60,034 nucleotides of DNA. It comes from JBQLZO01 sp052168315 (lineage in GTDB: Bacteria > Planctomycetota > Phycisphaerae > Phycisphaerales > UBA1924). The stretch covers positions 1 through 60,034 of the forward strand of contig JBQLZO010000032.1 in NCBI GenBank assembly GCA_052168315.1, given 5' to 3'. Made by a program: the position numbers and the translations under genes. Positions 42,349 through 49,137 of this stretch are shown piece after piece (the stretch's first letter is position 1; every line of letters starts with the position of its first letter). The notes under the pieces are model-generated. The model ran no database searches and had not been told where the DNA came from. It saw only the letters and a list, made by a program, of their open reading frames with translations.

Positions 42349-43014
42349 ATGCCAGACCCCAGCCCCAATCCCAACCCCACTCCCACGCCCAGCCCAACCC
42401 CGCGCCCCGTCTCACGCGCCGGCGCCAAGCTCGCGCACGCCCTCGACGCCTTCCGCATCAACCCCAAGGGCCTCGGCTGCGCAGACCTCGGCTGCTCCAA
42501 CGGCGGCTTCACACAGGTCCTCCTCCAACGCGGAGCCGCCTTCGTCATCGCCGTCGACACCGCCTACGGCATCCTCGACTACACCCTCCGCACCGACCCA
42601 CGCACCATCGTCATGGAACGCACCAACGCGCTGCACGCCGAACCGCCCGCAAACCTCCCATCGCCCATCGAACTCATCACCATCGACCTCGGCTGGACCA
42701 CCCAGCGCCGCTGCATCCCCATCGCCCTCCGCTGGCTCCAGCAGGCCCGCACCCCGCACATCATCACCCTCATCAAGCCCCACTACGAAGCCAAAGACCT
42801 CGACATGGAATCCGCCCTCGTCGATGGCGCCCTCTCCGACGACGATGCGCTGAGCATCACCCACAAGGTCATCGCCCAGCTCACCGACCAGCTCCCCATC
42901 GAATCCCTCGCCCTCACCCCATCGCCCATCCGCGGCGGCAAGAGCGCCAAACGCGCCGGCGCGGAGGGCAACCTCGAATACCTCGCCCTCCTCCGCCCCA
43001 CCGATCAACCCTGA
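42349..43014 (+). CDS. FtsJ-like RNA methyltransferase (TlyA-related, no S4 domain)
   Basis: A 221-residue protein. After a Pro/Asn repeat tail (residues 1-20), the segment SRAGAKLAHALDAFRI and motif I GCADLGCSNGGFTQVLLQRG match the FtsJ/TlyA fold. AVDTAYGILDYTLR, ITIDLGWTTQRRC and ITLIKPHYEAK follow. The catalytic Lys of the FtsJ K-D-K-E set may correspond to the Lys in SRAGAK or IKPHYE. TlyA proteins carry an N-terminal S4 RNA-binding domain, which is absent here, so RNA recognition must differ. It probably methylates rRNA, but the target is unknown. It starts one base after the lpxI stop and is surely co-transcribed. Confidence 0.83.
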   Translation: MPDPSPNPNPTPTPSPTPRPVSRAGAKLAHALDAFRINPKGLGCADLGCSNGGFTQVLLQRGAAFVIAVDTAYGILDYTLRTDPRTIVMERTNALHAEPPANLPSPIELITIDLGWTTQRRCIPIALRWLQQARTPHIITLIKPHYEAKDLDMESALVDGALSDDDALSITHKVIAQLTDQLPIESLALTPSPIRGGKSAKRAGAEGNLEYLALLRPTDQP

Positions 43015-43053
43015 CCCATCCCCCGGGACGCGCCACCACATCCCCACACCCAC

Positions 43054-43653
43054 TCACCGCGCCCGCATGTACCAGCACAGCGCCATCTGCCGATGGTCGT
43101 GCACCTCCGGCCCCGCAGCCCCCGGAATCTCCAGCAGCGCCTCATCGTCCGTCTCCTCATCCGCCCCCGCCATCGGCACCGGCACACGCAATATCGCGTA
43201 CCCATCATCATCCAGCAGCTGCACCGCCCGCGCGAACTGCGCCAGCACCCGCCCACGATCCCCCGCCGACACCATCATCGGAAACGGCGGATCGAAGAAC
43301 ACCAGGTGCGACGGCCGATCCGCCTGCGACAGCCCCGCCGGCCCCAGCGCATCGGCCTGCACGAACACACACCGCGCCACGCACCCCAGCGCCGCCGCGT
43401 TCTCCTTCAACAGCCGCATCATCTCGCGATCACGCTCCACGAACACGCACCGCGCCGCACCACGCGACAACGCCTCGAACCCGAACGACCCAACCCCCGC
43501 GAACACATCCAGCACCGACTGCCCCTCGATGTGCCCCTCCAGCATGTTGAACAGCGACACCCGCGCCCGATCGGGCAACGGCCGGGCCTTATCCGTCCCC
43601 TCCGGCGTCAGCAGCCGCCGGCTCCGATACTCGCCCGCGATGATCCGAACCAT
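43054..43653 (-). CDS. rsmD: 16S rRNA (guanine-966 N2) methyltransferase RsmD
   Basis: A 199-residue methyltransferase that modifies G966 of 16S rRNA. MVRIIAGEYRSRRLLTPEG and RPLPDRARVSLFNML are the usual N-terminal RsmD signature. SAM binding is at VLDVFAGVGSFGFEAL, and the catalytic motif IV is VFFDPPFP. ENAAALGC and DDDGYAILRV complete the fold. The length is normal. The ATG lies three bases after the stop of the upstream CMD-family gene, so the two form an operon. The gene ends 39 bases from the convergent FtsJ-like gene. Confidence 0.94.
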   Translation of the reverse strand: MVRIIAGEYRSRRLLTPEGTDKARPLPDRARVSLFNMLEGHIEGQSVLDVFAGVGSFGFEALSRGAARCVFVERDREMMRLLKENAAALGCVARCVFVQADALGPAGLSQADRPSHLVFFDPPFPMMVSAGDRGRVLAQFARAVQLLDDDGYAILRVPVPMAGADEETDDEALLEIPGAAGPEVHDHRQMALCWYMRAR

Positions 43654-43656
43654 CCC

Positions 43657-44136
43657 TCACACCCCTCCATCCGCATCGCCACCACGACCGCCATCCCCAC
43701 CATCGCGCGCCAGCAAACACTCATCAAGAATCAGCAGCGCCCGCCGCGCGTGCGGGATCACGATCGAACCGCCCACCACCAGCGCCACATTCATCGCATC
43801 CTCGATCTGCTCACGCGTCCACCCCGCCTTCACCGCCTGGTCGATGTGATAGTTGATGCAGTCATCGCACCGCAGCACCGCCGACGCCACCAGCCCGAGC
43901 AGCTCCTTCGTCGCCCCATCCAGCCCGCCCTCCGAGACCCGGTCGCGGTACGCCGCGCTGTCCAGGCTCAAGAACCGCCGGATCCCGAGATGCTCGCACG
44001 CCTCCAGCCGCGCCTGCGCCCGCGCACGCGAACGCGTGAACGCATCCAGCCCCGGCGTGCGCGACCCCCCGGGCTCCCCGCCGCCGCCACACCCAGCCCG
44101 CTCATCACCCGTGCCTGCCGCGCCATGCCCGCTCAT
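43657..44136 (-). CDS. Carboxymuconolactone decarboxylase (AhpD-like) family protein
   Basis: A 159-residue all-helical protein of the CMD/AhpD-like family. The active-site-like motif is CDDCINYHIDQAVKAGWT, with the CxxC and downstream His that in AhpD form a thiol reductase relay. Preceding helices GATKELLGLVASAVLR and following TREQIEDAMNVALVVGGS fit the family. A peroxidase-related or general thiol-oxidoreductase role is likely; true decarboxylase activity is unlikely because of the CxxC motif. The start at 44136 is chosen because a -10-like TACGCT ends six bases upstream. It precedes rsmD with a three-base gap and diverges from the YrdC-phosphatase gene across 59 bases. Confidence 0.88.
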   Translation of the reverse strand: MSGHGAAGTGDERAGCGGGGEPGGSRTPGLDAFTRSRARAQARLEACEHLGIRRFLSLDSAAYRDRVSEGGLDGATKELLGLVASAVLRCDDCINYHIDQAVKAGWTREQIEDAMNVALVVGGSIVIPHARRALLILDECLLARDGGDGGRGGDADGGV

Positions 44137-44142
44137 GGCCGG

Positions 44143-44148
44143 AGCGTA
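44143..44148 (-). promoter_or_regulatory. -10-like hexamer before CMD-rsmD operon
   Basis: TACGCT on the minus strand lies six bases before the ATG at 44136. The identical hexamer precedes the MarR gene at 16488. Confidence 0.4.
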
Positions 44149-44184
44149 GTGCCTCCCGCGCCCGGAGCACCACCGCACCCGTCC

Positions 44185-44190
44185 TATCGT
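44185..44190 (+). promoter_or_regulatory. -10-like hexamer before YrdC-phosphatase gene
   Basis: TATCGT lies five bases before the ATG at 44196, about 37 bases from the divergent -10 at 44143-44148. Confidence 0.4.
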
Positions 44191-44195
44191 CCAAC

Positions 44196-45383
44196 ATGCC
44201 GGGCACGACCATCCAGCGGGCCACCGCCGACACGATCGACGCCGCCGCCCGCGCCCTCCTCAATGCCCAACTCGTCCTCCTCCCCACCGAAACCGTCGCC
44301 GGCATCGCCGCGCTCGCCGCACACCCCGACGCCATCGCCAACCTCTTCGCCGATCGCCCCGAAACCACCCCAACCCCCTCCAACACCACTCCACGCCCCA
44401 CCCTCGCCTGGCACGCGCCCGATGTCCCCACCGTCCTCCGCCTCCTCCGCACCGCCCACCCCGCGCACCGAACCCCCGCGGCCCACCGCCTCCTCATCGA
44501 GCGCCTCGCACCAGGCCCCGTCCAGTTCGCCATCGAATTCGCCGAAACCGACCAACTCCACACCGCCCTCGCCTGGCTCAACACGCCCCACGCCATCATC
44601 GACGATGCCCACCGCCTCATCGTCCGCATCCCATCCCACCCCGTCGCCGCCGCCCTCACCCGCACCACATGGGATGCCGCCCGCTGGGCCGATGGACGCT
44701 CCGAAGGCGCCATCGTCCTCCGATCCGCCCCCTCCATCACCAACACCGCGCGGAACGCCACCATCGCCGATACCGTGGACAGGCTCCCGCCCGCCATCCC
44801 CATCGCCATCGCCCTCGACGCACCCCCGCCACCCACGGGCCGCGCCTCAACCCTCATCATCCTCACCCCGGATGGCCGCCACCGCGTCGCCCGACAGGGA
44901 GCCTACGAGGAGCGATTCATCGCAAACCAACTCAAAAGAACCATCCTCTTCGTCTGCACCGGCAACACCTGCCGAAGCCCCATGGCCGAGGCCATCGCGC
45001 GCGACCTCATCGCCCGCGAACACGCCGGCTCCACCATCATCACCACCGCCGACTCCGCCGGCTCCATGGCCTCCGAAGGCATGCCCGCCTCAGAACAGGT
45101 CGCCGGCGCCCTCCGATCCATCGGCATCGAACCGCCCCACCACGCCTCCAAACCCCTCACCCGCGCCCTCATCCAGCAGGCCGACCACATCTACACCCTC
45201 ACCAGCGCCCACCTCGACGCCGTCCTCGCCATCGACCCCGACGCCGCGCACAAAGCAGACACCCTCGACCCCGACGCCGCCGACATCCCCGACCCCATCG
45301 GCGGCCCGCAATCCCTCTACAACCAGACCGCCCAGCGCCTCCTCCAACTCATCAAAGCCCGACTCGCCGCCCTCGACTGGTAA
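44196..45383 (+). CDS. YrdC/Sua5-like domain fused to LMW (arginine-type) protein phosphatase
   Basis: A 395-residue fusion. Residues about 8-230 resemble YrdC/Sua5 proteins, which make threonylcarbamoyl-AMP for tRNA t6A: LVLLPTETVAGIAALAAHPDAI fits the start of that domain. However, the family's KxR nucleotide-binding motif is replaced (LFADRPETTP) and the SAN motif is not recognisable, so it may be inactive. Residues about 248-393 form a low-molecular-weight phosphatase with a complete P-loop, CTGNTCRSPMAE (nucleophile near Cys254), and the general acid in DIPDPIGG. Thr rather than Ile in the P-loop matches protein-arginine phosphatases of the YwlE type. No partner kinase gene is in view. 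Confidence 0.85.
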   Translation: MPGTTIQRATADTIDAAARALLNAQLVLLPTETVAGIAALAAHPDAIANLFADRPETTPTPSNTTPRPTLAWHAPDVPTVLRLLRTAHPAHRTPAAHRLLIERLAPGPVQFAIEFAETDQLHTALAWLNTPHAIIDDAHRLIVRIPSHPVAAALTRTTWDAARWADGRSEGAIVLRSAPSITNTARNATIADTVDRLPPAIPIAIALDAPPPPTGRASTLIILTPDGRHRVARQGAYEERFIANQLKRTILFVCTGNTCRSPMAEAIARDLIAREHAGSTIITTADSAGSMASEGMPASEQVAGALRSIGIEPPHHASKPLTRALIQQADHIYTLTSAHLDAVLAIDPDAAHKADTLDPDAADIPDPIGGPQSLYNQTAQRLLQLIKARLAALDW

Positions 45384-45577
45384 CCCCCCCCCCAATCCCC
45401 CCTCCGAAGCCTCCACACACCAACGCCTCCGCGAAACCCACACCCACACCACCACGCTCTTACAAACACCAACCAAACCAACCACACCCACCCTCCCCAT
45501 CCCCTCACGCCCAAAATCGCCCGCCCCGACACCGCCCAACCACCACCCACACCCTTCGTCAAACGCACCCCCGGTGC

Positions 45578-45583
45578 TACGAT
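45578..45583 (+). promoter_or_regulatory. -10-like hexamer before folC
   Basis: TACGAT matches four of six consensus positions and lies nine bases before the ATG at 45593. A weak TTCGTC sits 17 bases upstream at 45555-45560. Confidence 0.4.
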
Positions 45584-45592
45584 CGCTGCCCT

Positions 45593-47020
45593 ATGGGCAC
45601 CACCACTCCAAAGAGCACGGCCTCCAAAAAGCGCACAACCCGCACAAAGTCCTCACGGCCCGCGCCGCCGAAGTTCGAGAACTACCAGGCCGCCACCAAG
45701 CACCTCTTCGAGCGCGTCAACATCGAAAAACTCCGCCCCTCCAGGGTCGACCCCGACGCCTTCAAGCTCGACCGCATGCGCGCCCTCATGGACGCCCTGT
45801 CCAACCCGCAGGATGCCCTCCGCATGGTCCATGTCGCCGGGACCAACGGCAAGGGCTCCGTCGTCGCCATGCTCGAAGCCTCCCTCCGCGCTTGCAACTT
45901 CGCCGTCGGAACCTACACCAGCCCGCACCTCACCGATGTCCGCGAGCGCATCCAGATCAACTCGCACCTCATCTCATACCCCGCCTTCACCGATGTCCTC
46001 CAGCGCGTCGTCGATGCCGAGGCCACCCTCCCCGAGTCGCTCGGCAACGCCACCTACTTCGAACTCCTCACCGCCATGGGCTTCCTCCACTTCGCCGACC
46101 AGGCCGTCGATGTCGCCATCATCGAAGTCGGCCTCGGCGGCCGCCTCGACGCCACCAACATCATCACCCCCGCCGTCTCGGCCATCACGCAGATCGACCT
46201 CGACCACACCCAGTTCCTCGGCGACACCCTCGAGAAAATCGCCGCCGAAAAAGCCGGCATCTTCAAGCCCGGCATCCCCGCACTCGCCTTCAAGCAGACA
46301 CCCTCCGTCCTCGAGGTCTTCCAGGCCAAGGCCGCCGAGACCAACACCCCCCTCGCCATCGTCGGCAAGGACATCGATTTCTCCTACCGCTTCGAAGCCA
46401 GCCCCCAGCTCGGCAAGCACTCCCGCGTCGGCATGACCGGCCAGAAACTCTCCTTCGAGCATGTCCCCGTCCCCCTCCCCGGCGAGCACCAGGCCCTCAA
46501 CTGCGGCCTCGCACTCGCCGTCCTCGACCGCCTCGCCACCGGCGGCCTCGCACTCAACGAAACCAAGGTCTTCGAAGGCCTCGCCGCCACCCGCGCGCCC
46601 GGCCGCATGGAGATCATCGCCGAACGCCCACGCGTCCTCGCCGATGGCGCCCACAACCCCGCCGGCATCGCCGCCCTCATGCGCTCCATCGGCGCACACA
46701 TCAACTACGACTCCATGATCCTCATATTCGGTTGCGCCGCAGACAAGGATGTCAACGAGATGCTCTCACGCATCGCCCTCGGCGCCGACAAGGTCATCTT
46801 CACCAAATCACGCTCAAACCCCCGCGCCTGCGACCCCGATGACCTCTGCCAGCGCTTCGAAGAAGCGCACCCCAAGATGGCCCAGGTCGCCCACACCCTC
46901 GAAGAAGCCCTCGACATCGCCCGCCGGGGCGCCTCAAGAGGCGACCTTATCTGCATCACCGGCTCCTTCTACCTCGCCGGAGAAGCCAAGAAACTCCTCC
47001 AGCCCCGCGGCGAACGCTGA
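45593..47020 (+). CDS. folC: Folylpolyglutamate synthase / dihydrofolate synthase
   Basis: A 475-residue Mur-ligase-type enzyme that adds glutamate to folates (and, if bifunctional, to dihydropteroate). The ATP-binding loop VAGTNGKGSVVAMLEA is near residues 81-96. TYTSPHLTDVRERIQIN, VAIIEVGLGGRLDATN and TQIDLDHTQFLGDTLEKIAAEKAGIF are hallmark segments, and the C-terminal domain begins near APGRMEII with LADGAHNPAGIAAL. Length is a little above the usual 420-440 because of a Lys/Thr/Ser-rich N-terminal tail of about 30 residues. Codon use is strictly C-ending. It ends 45 bases from the convergent HD gene, where composition abruptly changes. Confidence 0.95.
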   Translation: MGTTTPKSTASKKRTTRTKSSRPAPPKFENYQAATKHLFERVNIEKLRPSRVDPDAFKLDRMRALMDALSNPQDALRMVHVAGTNGKGSVVAMLEASLRACNFAVGTYTSPHLTDVRERIQINSHLISYPAFTDVLQRVVDAEATLPESLGNATYFELLTAMGFLHFADQAVDVAIIEVGLGGRLDATNIITPAVSAITQIDLDHTQFLGDTLEKIAAEKAGIFKPGIPALAFKQTPSVLEVFQAKAAETNTPLAIVGKDIDFSYRFEASPQLGKHSRVGMTGQKLSFEHVPVPLPGEHQALNCGLALAVLDRLATGGLALNETKVFEGLAATRAPGRMEIIAERPRVLADGAHNPAGIAALMRSIGAHINYDSMILIFGCAADKDVNEMLSRIALGADKVIFTKSRSNPRACDPDDLCQRFEEAHPKMAQVAHTLEEALDIARRGASRGDLICITGSFYLAGEAKKLLQPRGER

Positions 47021-47065
47021 TCGCGACCATGGGGACCACACGCCGGGATACTGTGGGGCCATCCG

Positions 47066-48403
47066 TCAGTCCCATCTCCAGTCTCGCGCTAGTTTCTCGA
47101 TGTCACGCCGAACCACGGCCTCTCTCGGCACGAAATAGCGCGGACGCATGACCTGCACCTCCGCGATTGGGCGAAGGCGAGGCATGAGCGTCGAGATCTC
47201 AACCGGCACTCCCGCGTCATTCTCAACATAGATCGTGTTCGTCGCTGTCTGTTGTGCGGGCTCCTTCTCCGGGCGATACGGTGTGCGATACTTGGACTTG
47301 ATCGCCTCCTTCAAGCAGTACCACTCCGGCTCCTGGTAGCCGTGCCCCCGCAAACATGCGCAGACGGCACGCTCCCATGAGGTGTGGTCGGGCACCAGCA
47401 TCGGTGGAGGTGTCGGTGGCTCAACCACAGCGAAACCATCGCGACAAAGAAATCGTCGGGAAAGGTCGCTCAAGATGGGATCGTGGTGGCCATTCCATTG
47501 CTGCATCTGTGCGAGCACAGTGAATTCTTCGATCGCGAGATAGTCGCTGATTGAGAGAGTTCCGGGCGTCGGAGTCACCGTCGACCAGAGCCGCTCGAGC
47601 GCGGGCAACGCCAACACATCGTCGCCGCGGTGCCGCAGGAGATCCGCTCGCTTCCACATCGCCTTCAGCAGCGCCTCGTATCCACGCGTTGTCTTGTGGA
47701 GGTAGACATTCTGGTACATGTAGAATCGGGCGTAGATGTATTCTTCAATCGCCATCGCGGACTTGTTCGGCCACACAGGCCGCTTCTCGTCCCCTTCCAG
47801 GCGGAAAGTCGTGAGGATGCGGTGCCAGTCGAAATGCCCATACCCCGCGCCCGTAAAGAGGCTGTCGCGACGAATGTAGTCCATCCGATCGACATCGAGT
47901 TCGCTCGATAGCAGTGCCTTCTGCCATGCAGGTTGTCGGAAGTTATCCTTCTCAATCAATCCGGCAACACGAGCGGGAAGATCTGGATCCTCCTTCGAGA
48001 GAATCTGATTGACCTCCGACTCCGGATCGATCACTATGGCAACGGACCACTCCTCGTGATCGACGCCCAAGCACGGCTCGAAGAGGTGGGAAAAAGGACC
48101 ATGGCCAACATCGTGGAGCATCGCCGCGGCCAGCAATGGCTGGCGAGCAGATCGGATTTGCTCATCGACATGCTCGCGTTCCAGATGCCGGAGCACAGCC
48201 TGCATGAGATGGACCACGCCAAGTGTGTGCGCAAGACGATTGTGATCCGCACCCGGATAAGTAAAATTGCTCACTCCAAGTTGATGAATCCGTCGGAGCC
48301 GCTGCATCTCCGGAGTATCCAGCAGCTTCAGCAACCATCCGTCACGCGCCCCGTCGATCCCGATGTAGTTGTACAAAGGATCCCGAAAGACTTTGTCCGC
48401 CAT
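47066..48403 (-). CDS. HD-domain (dNTPase/SAMHD1-like, YwfO-like) phosphohydrolase
   Basis: A 445-residue metal-dependent phosphohydrolase. Metal ligands are visible: His59 in RLAHTLGVVHL, His97-Asp98 in LHDVGHGPFSH, and Asp near 172 in ELDVDRMDYIRRDSL. The opening VFRDPLYNYIGID and the order of motifs match the family containing Bacillus YwfO and animal SAMHD1, which hydrolyse deoxynucleoside or nucleoside triphosphates. The substrate here is not known. GC content and codon use are clearly lower and more relaxed than in folC or leuS on either side. It is the second gene after a YwgA-like gene (15-base gap) under one canonical promoter at 49015-49043. Confidence 0.88.
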   Translation of the reverse strand: MADKVFRDPLYNYIGIDGARDGWLLKLLDTPEMQRLRRIHQLGVSNFTYPGADHNRLAHTLGVVHLMQAVLRHLEREHVDEQIRSARQPLLAAAMLHDVGHGPFSHLFEPCLGVDHEEWSVAIVIDPESEVNQILSKEDPDLPARVAGLIEKDNFRQPAWQKALLSSELDVDRMDYIRRDSLFTGAGYGHFDWHRILTTFRLEGDEKRPVWPNKSAMAIEEYIYARFYMYQNVYLHKTTRGYEALLKAMWKRADLLRHRGDDVLALPALERLWSTVTPTPGTLSISDYLAIEEFTVLAQMQQWNGHHDPILSDLSRRFLCRDGFAVVEPPTPPPMLVPDHTSWERAVCACLRGHGYQEPEWYCLKEAIKSKYRTPYRPEKEPAQQTATNTIYVENDAGVPVEISTLMPRLRPIAEVQVMRPRYFVPREAVVRRDIEKLARDWRWD

Positions 48404-48418
48404 GAGATCCCCTACTGA

Positions 48419-48955
48419 TCATGCGGCGACAGGAGCCAATCGCTCGGCAAGAACCCGCGCGTCTTGAGAACTCTGGAGCATTGGCGCGACACCCTTGTAC
48501 CGGCACGCGTCAACAAGCGCTCTCTCCCAGTTCGGACTGTCCCTCTGTGTGCGGAAAAAGTACAGAATGGTCGAACCAAGCTCAAGCGTCCACAGATCTT
48601 CCTGAAGCAACTCAACGGCCATTTGCTTGAACTTCTCAAACGCGGAAACCGACTCGCCCTGACAAGCACGCGCCTGATCAATCATCGATCGCGTCTTTGC
48701 ATCAAGCTCGTACTCGTACTGCCCTCCGCCGCCACCACGCTCAAGGAGAAGCCCCTCAGCAACCATCTCATCGGTGATGTTCGCAACGCACCGGGAGTAC
48801 GGTCCATAGTGATGCAGCGTGTACTCGGCACCGATCGGACACCCCACCTGCTGCAAAAAGTAGATGACCTTTTGCATCCGCTTCCGTCCACGGAGCCCCC
48901 CCAGGCCAGCCTCTTCGGCCCATTGCGTCAAGAGCGCCAGTTGAAGCTTTTCCAT
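48419..48955 (-). CDS. YwgA-like protein
   Basis: A 178-residue protein resembling Bacillus YwgA. The segment GLRGRKRMQKVIYFLQQVG followed by YTLHHYGPYSRCVANI and a VAEGLLLE helix is the characteristic region (about 18-75). The rest is helical with charged residues. Similar helix-YGPYS patterns occur in Panacea/SocA-like antitoxin or adaptor domains, but that relation is uncertain. To my recollection YwgA and the HD protein YwfO are also neighbours in Bacillus, so the pair appears conserved across phyla. A leader of about 53 bases contains AGAAGGG before the ATG. Base composition differs from the chromosome-typical genes around it. Confidence 0.78.
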   Translation of the reverse strand: MEKLQLALLTQWAEEAGLGGLRGRKRMQKVIYFLQQVGCPIGAEYTLHHYGPYSRCVANITDEMVAEGLLLERGGGGGQYEYELDAKTRSMIDQARACQGESVSAFEKFKQMAVELLQEDLWTLELGSTILYFFRTQRDSPNWERALVDACRYKGVAPMLQSSQDARVLAERLAPVAA

Positions 48956-49014
48956 GCGTCACGCCCTTCTATCCATCCCTCCCAAAACCAGCCCCTTCAC
49001 CTCAATTACCCTCA

Positions 49015-49043
49015 ATTGTACGGGATTCGTTAGCGCGTGTCAA
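49015..49043 (-). promoter_or_regulatory. Canonical sigma-70 promoter of the YwgA/HD pair
   Basis: On the minus strand, a perfect TTGACA (49038-49043) and TACAAT (49015-49020) are separated by exactly 17 bases. Immediately downstream, AATTGAGG occurs twice ten bases apart (within about 49000-49017), a possible operator. This is the only textbook promoter I find in the window. Confidence 0.8.
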
Positions 49044-49121
49044 TCTGGCAACGGACGACTTCTACACCGTCCCCTTCTCCCCCTCACGGTTTCGACAACG
49101 CTCACCCGATGTCGCGCCCTG

Positions 49122-49127
49122 TAGACT
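49122..49127 (+). promoter_or_regulatory. -10-like hexamer before leuS
   Basis: TAGACT lies ten bases before the leuS ATG, predicting a leader of about four bases. No T-box leader is present. Confidence 0.4.
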
Positions 49128-49137
49128 GCGACCCCCA

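Noticed and set aside
48956..49137. Possible T-box leader before leuS
   Set aside because: No T-box sequence or specifier-loop architecture, and a -10-like hexamer lies only ten bases from the ATG.
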